This document shows positions 26,494 through 34,359 of a stretch of 64,000 nucleotides of DNA, one piece after another; within the stretch, counting starts at the first letter, position 1, and each line of letters starts with the position of its first letter. A program made the translations under genes and the position numbers. The stretch is from Actinomycetales bacterium. Its GTDB lineage: Bacteria; Actinomycetota; Actinomycetes; Actinomycetales; Microbacteriaceae. Where the stretch lies: positions 112,156 to 176,155 of the forward strand of contig JAATFB010000088.1 in the NCBI GenBank assembly GCA_015655415.1, given 5' to 3'. The notes beneath the pieces are model-generated. The model ran no database searches and was not told the origin of the DNA. It saw only the letters and a list, made by a program, of their open reading frames with translations.

Positions 26494-29400
26494 GCGCCGG
26501 GGAGCGCCCGGCGTCCCGGGCGGCCGGCGTCCCGGGGCCGGCAGACGGGGAGCGGTCGCCGGGCCGGTCGGGCGGCTGGCTTCGTCGTCTCGGGGGCTAC
26601 CTGTGGCGGCACCGGGCCAACGTGCTGATCTCGGTCATCGCCGCCGTGCTGGGGTCGGCATGCCAGGTGGCGACTCCGCTGATCGCGCGCCAGATCGTCG
26701 ACGGCGTCATCGTCGCGAAGACGGCGCCGCTGCTGCCCTGGCTCGGACTTCTGATCGCGCTCGCGGTGATCGCGTTCGGGTTCTCCTATCTGCGCCGCTA
26801 CCGCGGGGGCCGGGTCGCCCTCGACGTGCAGAACGACCTGCGAAACGAGATGCACGACCACCTGCAGCGGCTGGATGCCGCGACGCTCGACACGATGCCC
26901 ACCGGGCAGCTGGTCGCGCGTGCGAACTCCGACTCCGCCCTGGTGCAGGGGCTGCTGAACTTCCTGCCCCTGGTCACCGGCAACCTGCTCATGATGGTGC
27001 TCTCGCTCGTGGTGATGTTCGTGCTCTCGCCGCTGCTGGCGATCGTCAGCCTCGCCGTGGTCCCGGGCCTTCTCGTCGTGAGCTACCGGATGCGCCGTCG
27101 TGTCTTCCCCGCCACGTGGGACGGCCAGCAGAGGGAGGGGGACCTTGCCGAGATCGTGGACGAGGACGTCGGCGGTGTGCGCGTCGTGAAGGCGTTCGGG
27201 CAGGAGCGTCGCGAGCTGGAGCGCCTGACGCGCACGGCATCCTCCTTGTACGGCTCGCAGATGCGCGCTGTGCGCATCCAGTCGCGCTACCAGCCGCTGC
27301 TGGAGGCCGTGCCCGTTCTCGGTCAGGTCGGCATCCTGGCGCTGGGCGGATGGCTGGCGCTCAGCGGCGACATCACGCTGGGCACCTTCCTCGCGTTCTC
27401 CACCTACATCGCGCAGCTGATGGCGCCGGCCAGGCAGCTGGCGGGCGTCTTGACCATCGGCCAGATGGCCCGCACCGGGCTGGAGCGCATCTTCCAGCTG
27501 CTGGACCTGAAGCCCGCCATCGACGACGAGCCCGACGCCGTCGACCTTCCCGAGCGGCCGGGGGCGATCGAGTTCCGCGAGGTCACCTTCGGCTACGAGC
27601 CGGATGCCCCTGTGCTGCGCGACTTCACGCTCACCGTCCAGCCCGGGGAGCGGGTGGCACTCGTGGGGGCGAGCGGCAGCGGCAAGTCGACGGTGGGCCG
27701 GCTCCTGGTGCGCTACTACGACCCCGAGTCGGGCAGTGTGTCGATCGGGGGCCAGGATGTGCGCGGCATCCGTCTGGGCTCGCTGCGGCAGCGGGTCGGC
27801 ATGGCCTTCGAAGACGCATTCCTGTTCTCCGAGTCGGTAAGGGACAACATCGCCTACGGTGCCCCGGATGCCACGCACGAGCAGATCGAGGCGGCCGCCC
27901 GGGCCGCGCAGGCGCACGACTTCATCACGGAGCTGCCTCGCGGCTATGACACGGTGGTCGGGGAACGCGGGCTGAGCCTTTCGGGCGGTCAACGGCAGCG
28001 GATCGCCCTCGCCCGGGCGATACTGCGCGATCCGGCGATCCTCGTGCTTGACGATGCGACCAGCGCGATCGACGCGCGCACCGAGCAGGTCATCCACGAT
28101 GCGCTGCGCACGGTGATGGAGGGTCGGACGGTGCTGCTGGTCGCGCATCGGCACTCCACCCTGCACCTCGCCGACCGCATCGTCGTGCTCGAGCACGGCC
28201 GCGTCGTCGACCAGGGCACGCACGATGAGCTCATCGATCGCAGCGTCACGTACCGGGCGCTGTTCGGCGCCACGGATGCCGCCCGCAGGGGCGACATCGA
28301 TGCCCTCGCCGCCCTTCCGCCGTCGGCCGAGCCCCGCTCATCGTCGGCCGAGCCTGTCGAGGCCCGCCTACCGTCGGCCGAGCCTGTCGAGGCCCCCCTA
28401 CCGTCGGCCGAGCCTGTCGAGGCCCCCTCATCGTCGGCCGAGCCTGTCGAGGCCCCCTCACCGTCGGCGAAGCCCGTCGGGGTCCGCCTCCGACGCTCCG
28501 CAGGCGCGCCCGGACTGGGCATGGGGCTCGGTGGGGGAGGCGGCGGCATGCGCGGCATGGGCGCCAGCCTCGCGCCCACCCCCGAGCTGCTCGCTCGGGT
28601 CGCCGCGCTGCCGCCCGTGCGGGACTTCCCCGAGATCGACCTGGATCGCGAGGCCCGCCACGAGCGGGACTTCTCGCTCGGCAAGGTGCTGCGGGAGTTC
28701 CGTCGCCCCCTCACGGCGGCCTTGGTGTTCGTTGTGATCGATGCGGTGATCGGCCTGTTGGGACCCGCGGTGGTCATGACCGGGATCGACGACGGCGTGA
28801 CGAGGGGCGTCGCAGCGGTGCTGTTCGCGGCATCCGCTCTCTACCTCGTGATCACGGTGGCCGACCTGTTCAACGGCATGGCGGAGTCGTTCATCACCGG
28901 TCGGGCCGCGCAGCGCATCATGCTGTCGTTGCGCATCCGCGTCTTCGCGCAGCTGCAGCGCCTGTCGCTGGACTACTACGAGCGCGAGATGGCGGGCCGC
29001 ATCATGACCCGCATGACCACCGACATCGACCAGTTCGAGTCTCTGCTGCAGAACGGTCTGCTCGGCGCTCTCGTGGCCTTCGTCACGTTCGTCGGCGTCG
29101 GTGTTGCCCTGGTGATCGTCGACGCCCCGCTGGGGCTCGCCGTGCTGACCGTGGTGATCCCGCTTGCGCTGGCGACGGTGTGGTTCCGTCGCCGCTCCTC
29201 GCGGCTGTACGACCTCTCCCGGGAGCGCATCGCGATCGTCAACGCCGCCTTCCAGGAGAGCCTGTCAGGCGTGCGCGAGTCGCAGGCGTTCACGCATGAG
29301 GAGGCGACGATGCGCCGTTTCCACGGATACGGCAGCGCCTACCTCCACTCCCGTGTCGGGGCGCAGCGCCTGGTGGCGCTGTACTTCCCGTTCGTGCAGT

Positions 29401-30461
29401 TCCTCTCCGCCATCGCCGACGCGATCGTGCTGGGCCTGGGCGCCGCGCTGATCGCGCACGGGCAGCTGACGGCGGGTGCGCTCATCGCCTTCCTGCTCTA
29501 CATCGACATGTTCTTCTCACCGATCCAGCAGCTCTCGCAGGTGTTCGACGCCTGGCAGCAGACGCGGGTGTCGGTGTCGCGCATCTCCGACCTGATGCGA
29601 CTGGAGACGCTGACGCCGCAGGCGGAGCATCCGGTTCCGGTCGAGGATCTGAGTGGCGACATCGCCCTCGACGACGTGCATTTCGCGTATCCGACGCGTC
29701 CGGTGTCCACCGAGGTGCGCGGGCCGCGAGATGCTCGCGAGGCGGTCTCGCGCGACGCGTCGGCTCGCAGGCCCATGGAGGCTCTCGCGGGGATGGCGTT
29801 GGGCATCAGGCCGGGCGAGACGGTCGCCCTCGTGGGCGAGACGGGAGCGGGCAAGTCCACGGTGATGAAGCTGCTGGCGCGCTTCTACGATCCGGACCGC
29901 GGCGCCGTGCGCGCGGACGGGCACGATCTTCGTGAGCTCGACCTCGGTGGGTTCCGGCGTTCCCTCGGCTATGTGCCGCAGGAGTCCTTCCTGTTCACGG
30001 GCACGGTAGCGGAGAACATCGCCTACGGCAGGCCCGGGTCGCCGGGCTCCGACATCGAGGCGGCGGCGCGTGCCGTTGGCGCGCACGAGATGATCCGGGC
30101 CCTGCCGTTCGGCTACGACACCGAGATTGCCGAGCGCGGCAAGTCGCTCTCGGCGGGACAGCGGCAGCTGATCGCGCTGGCGAGGGCGGAGCTCGTGCGG
30201 CCGGCCATCCTGCTGCTCGACGAGGCGACGAGCAATCTCGATCTCGCCAGCGAGGCGCGTGTTACGGATGCCATGCGCCGCCTCGCGCGCGACCGCACCA
30301 CCGTGCTGATCGCCCACCGCCTGCAGACCGCGATGGGGGCGCATCGCATCGTGGTGCTGGATCACGGGCGTGTGGCCGAGGTCGGCTCGCACGATGAGCT
30401 GCTGGAGCGCGACGGGGCGTACGCCGCGATGTGGCGCGCGTTCGAGCTTGCGACGACGTAG
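26490..30461 (+). CDS. Fused heterodimer-type ABC exporter (TMD-NBD-TMD-NBD)
   Basis: A 1,323-residue single-chain exporter equal to two half-transporters. Half 1 has Walker A GASGSGKST (about 393), LSGGQRQR (about 496) and Walker B LVLDDATSAID (about 518), with Asp in place of the catalytic Glu. Half 2 has GETGAGKST (about 1116), LSAGQRQL (about 1220) and LLLDEATSNLD with Glu present. The pairing gives one consensus and one degenerate ATP site, as in heterodimeric TM287/288-type exporters. The linker (about 605-665) contains 10-residue repeats of SAEPVEAP encoded by a 30-bp tandem repeat, then a Gly-rich stretch. GGAGG precedes GTG 26490, which overlaps the marR stop. It probably exports drugs or lipids. 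Confidence 0.9.
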   Translation: MSAGERPASRAAGVPGPADGERSPGRSGGWLRRLGGYLWRHRANVLISVIAAVLGSACQVATPLIARQIVDGVIVAKTAPLLPWLGLLIALAVIAFGFSYLRRYRGGRVALDVQNDLRNEMHDHLQRLDAATLDTMPTGQLVARANSDSALVQGLLNFLPLVTGNLLMMVLSLVVMFVLSPLLAIVSLAVVPGLLVVSYRMRRRVFPATWDGQQREGDLAEIVDEDVGGVRVVKAFGQERRELERLTRTASSLYGSQMRAVRIQSRYQPLLEAVPVLGQVGILALGGWLALSGDITLGTFLAFSTYIAQLMAPARQLAGVLTIGQMARTGLERIFQLLDLKPAIDDEPDAVDLPERPGAIEFREVTFGYEPDAPVLRDFTLTVQPGERVALVGASGSGKSTVGRLLVRYYDPESGSVSIGGQDVRGIRLGSLRQRVGMAFEDAFLFSESVRDNIAYGAPDATHEQIEAAARAAQAHDFITELPRGYDTVVGERGLSLSGGQRQRIALARAILRDPAILVLDDATSAIDARTEQVIHDALRTVMEGRTVLLVAHRHSTLHLADRIVVLEHGRVVDQGTHDELIDRSVTYRALFGATDAARRGDIDALAALPPSAEPRSSSAEPVEARLPSAEPVEAPLPSAEPVEAPSSSAEPVEAPSPSAKPVGVRLRRSAGAPGLGMGLGGGGGGMRGMGASLAPTPELLARVAALPPVRDFPEIDLDREARHERDFSLGKVLREFRRPLTAALVFVVIDAVIGLLGPAVVMTGIDDGVTRGVAAVLFAASALYLVITVADLFNGMAESFITGRAAQRIMLSLRIRVFAQLQRLSLDYYEREMAGRIMTRMTTDIDQFESLLQNGLLGALVAFVTFVGVGVALVIVDAPLGLAVLTVVIPLALATVWFRRRSSRLYDLSRERIAIVNAAFQESLSGVRESQAFTHEEATMRRFHGYGSAYLHSRVGAQRLVALYFPFVQFLSAIADAIVLGLGAALIAHGQLTAGALIAFLLYIDMFFSPIQQLSQVFDAWQQTRVSVSRISDLMRLETLTPQAEHPVPVEDLSGDIALDDVHFAYPTRPVSTEVRGPRDAREAVSRDASARRPMEALAGMALGIRPGETVALVGETGAGKSTVMKLLARFYDPDRGAVRADGHDLRELDLGGFRRSLGYVPQESFLFTGTVAENIAYGRPGSPGSDIEAAARAVGAHEMIRALPFGYDTEIAERGKSLSAGQRQLIALARAELVRPAILLLDEATSNLDLASEARVTDAMRRLARDRTTVLIAHRLQTAMGAHRIVVLDHGRVAEVGSHDELLERDGAYAAMWRAFELATT
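28342..28491. repeat. 30-bp in-frame tandem repeat in the ABC exporter linker
   Basis: Five units begin CGTCGG at 28342, 28372, 28402, 28432 and 28462. Each contains CGGCCGAGCCTGTCGAGGCC or a variant, close to the dispersed intergenic motif CGGCTGAGCCTGTCGAAGCC found elsewhere in the window. The last unit is diverged. Confidence 0.85.
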
Positions 30462-30617
30462 CCGCGTGCCGCGTGCGATTCGTTTCGTCTCGTCGCTGGG
30501 ATGGGGTGTGTCACTCGCCCTGGACCGGGTCGGCCCCGTGCTCGGCGCGGCAGCACCTGGATGCATGCCCCGAGAGGCATGTCCCGGCGCGGCGCCGCGT
30601 TCCCGCCTGGAAGGCGG

Positions 30618-31469
30618 TCAGCCGAGCCGGTCGAGCTCCTGTGGGGTCAACTCGATGTCGACGGCGGTGACGGAGTCGAGGATGCTCTCGGGTCGTGAGG
30701 CTCCCGGGATCGGTATCACGTTCGGGGCCTTCGCGAGCTCCCAGGCGAGGGTGATCGCCTGCGGGCTCACGCCGCGGGCCTCCGCGACCTCCTGGAACGC
30801 CTCGAATCCCTCCCCGACGCCGGAGCGTCCGATGCCCCCGAGCGGGCTCCACGGCAGGAAAGCGATCCCCAGCTCGGTGCAAAGCTCGAGCTCCGGCTCG
30901 CTGGAGCGAAACCGTGGCGAGAACTGGTTCTGGACCGACACGAGGCGGCCCTCGAGCACGTCCTGGGCGATGCGGATCTGCTCCGGGTTCGCGTTGGAGA
31001 TCCCGGCCATCTCTATGACGCCGTCGTCGAGCAGGTCGCGCAGCGCCCCCACCGACTCCCGGTAGGGCACGGCGGGGTCGGGGCGGTGGAACTGGTACAG
31101 GCCGATCCGCTCCACGCCGAGCCGCCGCCGGGATGCCTCGGCCGCGGAGCGGAGGTGGTCGGGGGTGCCGTCGACGATCCAGGTGCCGTCGCCGGGGCGG
31201 ATGTGGCCGCCCTTCGTGGCGACGAGCACGTTCGAGGTGTCGCCGTCGTACTCGCGTAGCGCCCGCGCGATCAGCTCCTCGTTGTGGCCCACCTCGTGCG
31301 CGTGCACGTGATACGCGTCGGCGGTGTCGATGAACGTGACGCCGGCGTCCAGTGCGGCGTGGATGGTGGCGATCGATCGGTTCTCGTCCGGGCGGCCCTC
31401 GACGGACATCGGCATGCCGCCGAGTCCGATCGCGCTCACGGTGCGGTGTCCGATGGTTCGCTGCTGCAT
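30618..31469 (-). CDS. Aldo/keto reductase
   Basis: A 283-residue NADPH-dependent aldo/keto reductase. Catalytic residues appear in FIDTADAYHVHAHEVGHNE (Asp, Tyr), VLVATKGGH (Lys) and GLYQFHRPDP (His). EMAGISNANPEQIRIAQ and LAKAPNVIPIPGASRPESI match the AKR family that includes plant auxin-induced-type enzymes. ATG 31469 (MQQRTIGHRTVSAIGLGGMP) fits the family N-terminus. The MarR gene lies 37 bp upstream in the same direction, so the two are probably an operon in which MarR controls a detoxifying reductase. The natural substrate is unknown. Confidence 0.87.
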   Translation of the reverse strand: MQQRTIGHRTVSAIGLGGMPMSVEGRPDENRSIATIHAALDAGVTFIDTADAYHVHAHEVGHNEELIARALREYDGDTSNVLVATKGGHIRPGDGTWIVDGTPDHLRSAAEASRRRLGVERIGLYQFHRPDPAVPYRESVGALRDLLDDGVIEMAGISNANPEQIRIAQDVLEGRLVSVQNQFSPRFRSSEPELELCTELGIAFLPWSPLGGIGRSGVGEGFEAFQEVAEARGVSPQAITLAWELAKAPNVIPIPGASRPESILDSVTAVDIELTPQELDRLG

Positions 31470-31506
31470 GGTCGATTCGATTCCCTTGTTCGTCGTCGCC
31501 GAGGCG

Positions 31507-31974
31507 TCAGGCCCCTGGAGTGCCTGCCGGTCGCTGTCGGTCCACGGCGAGGCGCAGTTTGTCGCAGAGCCGCTGCAGCTCGCCGAGCTCCTCGGGCGCG
31601 AGGGCGCTGCCGACGTGGTCGATGATGGATCGCCCATGCTGCACGGCGCAGCGTCGATACAGGTCGTAGCCGGCGTCGGTGAGGCGCACGAGCGAGCCGC
31701 GTGCGTCGTCCGGCTCCGGGCATTTCGAGGCCAGACCGCGTTCGACGAGTCGCTCGACGAGTCTGCTCACGCTCGGCTGGGTCAGGAGCACCTGGGTGCG
31801 CAGGTCGCGCATCCGGATGCTGCGATCCTCCTGTTTGGAGATCGTGAAGAGCACGTCGTACTCGGTGAGGCTGAGCCCGGCGTCGCGCGGGAACTCGGCG
31901 GTCAGCGTGCGCATCACGGTCACCTGGGCGCGGAACAGCGACTCCCAGGCGCTGATCGCCGACTTTCCGGACAC
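31507..31974 (-). CDS. MarR family transcriptional regulator
   Basis: A 155-residue MarR-type winged-helix protein. The helix-turn-helix is RMRDLRTQVLLTQPSVSRLVERLVERGLASK and the wing is PDDARGSLVRLTDAG. A single Cys (SKCPEP) sits at the wing start, and a second in RRCAVQHG, which could allow redox sensing, but this is an inference. GTG 31974 has GGAGCAGCAGG in front. It leads the aldo/keto reductase gene by 37 bp and is convergent with nothing; the gene on its other side is divergent. Confidence 0.84.
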   Translation of the reverse strand: MSGKSAISAWESLFRAQVTVMRTLTAEFPRDAGLSLTEYDVLFTISKQEDRSIRMRDLRTQVLLTQPSVSRLVERLVERGLASKCPEPDDARGSLVRLTDAGYDLYRRCAVQHGRSIIDHVGSALAPEELGELQRLCDKLRLAVDRQRPAGTPGA

Positions 31975-32054
31975 CCTGCTGCTCCCTCCAGGCTGCGGAT
32001 GGACATCGCCCTCCAGGGTACGGTGCGGTCGCCGGGCACGTTAGCCTCGGAGGC

Positions 32055-32192
32055 ATGGAGGATCGTCACCCCACCTATCCCGCCCGTACCGGCGCGTCCG
32101 GAGCCTGGCTCTGGACGGCGATCGTCATCGCCGTGGTCGCCGCCGCAGGCTTCGTCGTCACGCTGGCGACGAACGGTCACTACGGCGGCTGA
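32055..32192 (+). CDS. Small single-span membrane protein (45 aa)
   Basis: A short frame of 45 residues with a polar N-terminus (MEDRHPTYPARTG), one hydrophobic helix (WLWTAIVIAVVAAAGFVVTLA) and a short tail NGHYGG. ATG 32055 follows GGAGG and is 7 nt downstream of TAGCCT (32042-32047), so both leadered and leaderless signals are present. It is divergent from the MarR gene. Function is unknown. Small one-helix proteins of this kind often modulate transporters or envelope proteins, but nothing in the sequence decides this. Confidence 0.6.
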   Translation: MEDRHPTYPARTGASGAWLWTAIVIAVVAAAGFVVTLATNGHYGG

Positions 32193-32206
32193 CCCGCCGC
32201 CCCCGC

Positions 32207-32252
32207 CGGCTGAGCCTGTCGAAGCCTTCCGTCGGCTGAGCCTCTCGAAGCC
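32207..32252. repeat. Dispersed 20-bp repeat, two copies
   Basis: CGGCTGAGCCTGTCGAAGCC lies at 32207-32226, and a one-mismatch copy at 32233-32252. It is the same motif seen near 33.8 kb and 41.0 kb and, modified, inside the ABC exporter gene. Confidence 0.85.
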
Positions 32253-32356
32253 TCGCCTCCGCTCCCGCCCCTTCGGCGTGCGAAGTCACATCGAGCCACC
32301 GTGGCCGGCACCCGGCGTTCCACACAACGGCTGCATCCGGTCGCTGCAGACAGGAC

Positions 32357-32390
32357 GAGGGCCGGTCGTAGAGGCTTACGACCGGCCCTC
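32357..32390. terminator. Perfect 14-bp hairpin, probable terminator
   Basis: GAGGGCCGGTCGTA (32357-32370) pairs with TACGACCGGCCCTC (32377-32390) across a 6-nt loop. TCCCTT follows, and no long T run. It is downstream of the small membrane protein gene and could end its transcript. Confidence 0.6.
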
Positions 32391-32976
32391 TCCCTTGCAC
32401 CAAGAGTGTCCTGCAATCACATTCCACACCGGCCGCCACAGCAAACAACCGGTGCTCTTGAACTATATAACGAACTGGTAACGGCGCGCCAGTGATCGTT
32501 TCGTTATGTTTCCTGTGAGTCGGGCAGAGGGTACCGCCTTGTGAGTCGGGCAGAGGGTACCGCCGCCATTCACGGGCATGGGAGCTCGGCGATCTTGAGC
32601 AGTCGCAGTGCCCACGAGGTCGAGCCGGAGAACGGCCGGGATGTCTTTCACAGCCCGGGGCGCCGCTGCCGAGGCCGAGCGCCTCTGCCCGAGCGTTCCC
32701 CGGGCGACAGGAGGGGCGCGTGCGGGGGCCGCTCGATCCGCTCCCAGAGCCGGGACCGAGCGTCGGGTCCCGGCTGGTGCTGACCGGGGTCGTGAGGGCG
32801 GTTTCTCCCGTCGCGCCGCGACCGAGCCCAATGTTGGCGCCGGCAGGCCTCCCGCGAGGTCTCTCGACGTAACAGTGTCAAGACCTGCGCGGGAATCCCG
32901 TAACATTATGTAACGCAACGAGTTCCTCCACGGCATCAGTCAACTCGCAACAGCGATAACGAAACGGGAGACCGAG
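32391..32976. other. Non-coding stretch upstream of the Met/Cys-rich gene
   Basis: Nearly 590 bp without a believable gene. It holds a 25-bp direct repeat beginning TGTGAGTCGGGCAGAGGG at 32514 and 32540. Relatively AT-rich sequence lies at 32460-32512. A spaced direct repeat GTAAC-N5-GTAAC is at 32900-32914. The last of these is close to where the promoter of the 32977 gene should lie. GGGAG precedes ATG 32977 at about 6 nt. Confidence 0.5.
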
Positions 32977-33378
32977 ATGAACACGATGGAGATGATGAAG
33001 TCCATGTCCGTGGGTGACATGCCTATGGACATGGGCGCGATGCAGGAGTGCATGGAGTCCATGAACGCCTGTTCGATGGCCGCCACGATGTGCGCGGGCG
33101 CCGACATGGGCATGGGCATGGAGATGGCCAAGTGCGCCGCGATGTGCTCGAACATGGCTGACATGGCGGATGCCACGATGCGGATGATGATGCGTCCCGC
33201 TGGCATGGAGCCCGATGTCATGAAGGCCATGATGATGGCCTGCATGACCATGGGTAAGGCGTGTGCCGCCGAGTGCCGGATGCACGCCGACACCGACGAG
33301 ATGTGCCGCTACTGCGCCATGGCCTGCGACGACATGGTCATGAAGTGCGAGGCCATGATGGCCACGATGCCGGCCTGA
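32977..33378 (+). CDS. Met- and Cys-rich four-helix metal-binding protein (copper storage-like)
   Basis: A 133-residue protein with about 39 Met and 12 Cys, so almost 40 percent of residues can bind soft metals. Cys residues are spaced along predicted helices: QECMESMNACSMAATMC, MAKCAAMC, MMACMTMGKACAAECRMH, EMCRYCAMACDDMVMKCEAM. The CxxxC-type spacing and the MCRYCAMAC segment resemble the DUF326/Csp four-helix bundle copper-storage proteins, in which Cys line the bundle core. The abundance of Met beyond that family is unusual and suggests Cu(I) binding also in oxidising conditions. No signal peptide is evident, so a cytosolic store is inferred. GGGAG precedes ATG 32977. Confidence 0.78.
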   Translation: MNTMEMMKSMSVGDMPMDMGAMQECMESMNACSMAATMCAGADMGMGMEMAKCAAMCSNMADMADATMRMMMRPAGMEPDVMKAMMMACMTMGKACAAECRMHADTDEMCRYCAMACDDMVMKCEAMMATMPA

Positions 33379-33408
33379 CTCGTGTCCGCCTGATCCGCCG
33401 CGAGGCGG

Positions 33409-33669
33409 TCAGGCGGAGATCCTGGCGGTCGTCGCGAGACGGCTGGTATCGAGGATCTCCGCAACCGGGTGATAGGCCACCGGTTCGCCTGCAACGAGCT
33501 CCACGGCAGGGCCTACCACCCGGAGTCGCGAGACCGACCCGTCGAGGTGTGCGACCGTGACCTCGGCGCCGGATGACCCGATGACGAGACCGTCCCACCA
33601 CGCCGACGGATTCGCGGTCGCAATGGCGCGCTGGATGGGGAGAACGGCCTGCGAGATCGTGCGAGACAT
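33409..33669 (-). CDS. Small hypothetical protein (86 aa)
   Basis: The 86-residue frame starts at ATG 33669 behind AGAAGG. The sequence reads as a short helical N-terminus, then GLVIGSSGAEVTVAHLDGSVSRLRVVGPAVELVAGEPVAYHPVAEIL, a beta-rich small-barrel-like pattern. I do not recognise the family. It is convergent with the Met/Cys-rich protein gene (30 bp apart), and upstream lie the dispersed repeats. Similar short proteins in actinobacteria are annotated as hypothetical. Confidence 0.6.
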   Translation of the reverse strand: MSRTISQAVLPIQRAIATANPSAWWDGLVIGSSGAEVTVAHLDGSVSRLRVVGPAVELVAGEPVAYHPVAEILDTSRLATTARISA

Positions 33670-33830
33670 GGCGTCACCTTCTTCCAGCGGTGGGTCGATG
33701 AGACGACCGTACCCGGCCGCGCGGCCCCCTCGGTGGCCTGAAGTCGCAATCCGTAACACACACTCGCTCGGCTGAACCCCTCCGCCGCCGACTGAGTCGC
33801 CCCTTTCGCCGGCCGAGCCGTACGTTCCGC

Positions 33831-33909
33831 CGGCTCGGCCTGTCGAAGCCGCTCGCCGCCGGCTGAGCCTGTCGAAGCCCTTCCACCGCCGGCCGAGCCT
33901 GTCGAAGCC
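33831..33909. repeat. Dispersed 20-bp repeat, three copies
   Basis: Copies lie at 33831-33850, 33860-33879 and 33890-33909 (consensus CGGCTGAGCCTGTCGAAGCC, with one- or two-base changes). They immediately precede a 65-bp palindromic element. Confidence 0.85.
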
Positions 33910-33933
33910 CCATGACACCGGAAGCCGATCACA

Positions 33934-33998
33934 GTTCCCGAGGATATGTGGTCGCCCGGACGCGCATGACGTTCGGAACCGCGGATATCCTCCGGAAC
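33934..33998. repeat. 65-bp palindromic element, copy A
   Basis: The element begins GTTCCCGAGGATATGTGG and ends GGATATCCTCCGGAAC, so its ends are inverted repeats. The central part is GACGCGCATGACGTTC. Copies B (36354-36418, inverted) and C (41081-41145) have exactly the same length. All three lie in non-coding DNA, and copies A and C directly follow dispersed 20-bp repeats. Confidence 0.8.
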
Positions 33999-34319
33999 GG
34001 TCGCCGGGGACGATTGGTGAATCCGGAATGGTTGGTGTCTCCGGGTCCGGATCGGTTGGTGCCTCCGGAATAGCCAGCGTTCCGAATAGGTCGGTGTTCC
34101 GGGCCGCGGCCGGCGTGTCCTGCCGGTTGGTGCGTGACCCCGGTCGCCACGGTTACAACCCCAGGCGACCCGCACCCTTCCGGGACTCCGTCTCCGCGCA
34201 CCAATCCCGCCCCAGCTTCGCGCACCCTGAGTCCGAGGCACCGATCGGACTCCGAGCCACTTCGGGTCCTCGCCCATGGGATCGAGGTCGCACGCCGCAT
34301 GCTACTCGGCCCCACCGCC
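33999..34319. other. Non-coding stretch upstream of the GntR gene
   Basis: No gene is seen. Degenerate direct repeats of GGTTGGTG followed by TCCGG occur at 34008-34070 and 34123-34135. The rest is unremarkable GC-rich sequence. Confidence 0.4.
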
Positions 34320-34333
34320 TGATGCATGCATCA
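34320..34333. promoter_or_regulatory. GntR operator candidate
   Basis: TGATGCATGCATCA is a perfect 14-bp palindrome. A further half-site TGCATC follows at 34336. It lies about 15 bp upstream of the -10 box TATGGT (34348-34353) of the GntR gene, overlapping the -35 region, which fits autoregulation. Confidence 0.6.
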
Positions 34334-34359
34334 ATGCATCCATGTCGTATGGTGGTCGG

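Noticed and set aside
29697..29790. Insert-like stretch VSTEVRGPRDAREAVSRDASARR in NBD2 of the ABC exporter
   Set aside because: It is a small in-frame insertion before the Walker A region. Nothing shows it to be a mobile or regulatory element.
32357..32390. Possible tRNA or riboswitch at the strong hairpin
   Set aside because: Only one perfect stem is present. No cloverleaf, acceptor stem or T-arm text, and no downstream gene at riboswitch distance.
32541..32913. Open frames in the region before the Met/Cys-rich gene
   Set aside because: Arg/Gly/Pro-rich composition on both strands and no ribosome-binding site or -10 box at a start; ordinary high-GC shadows.
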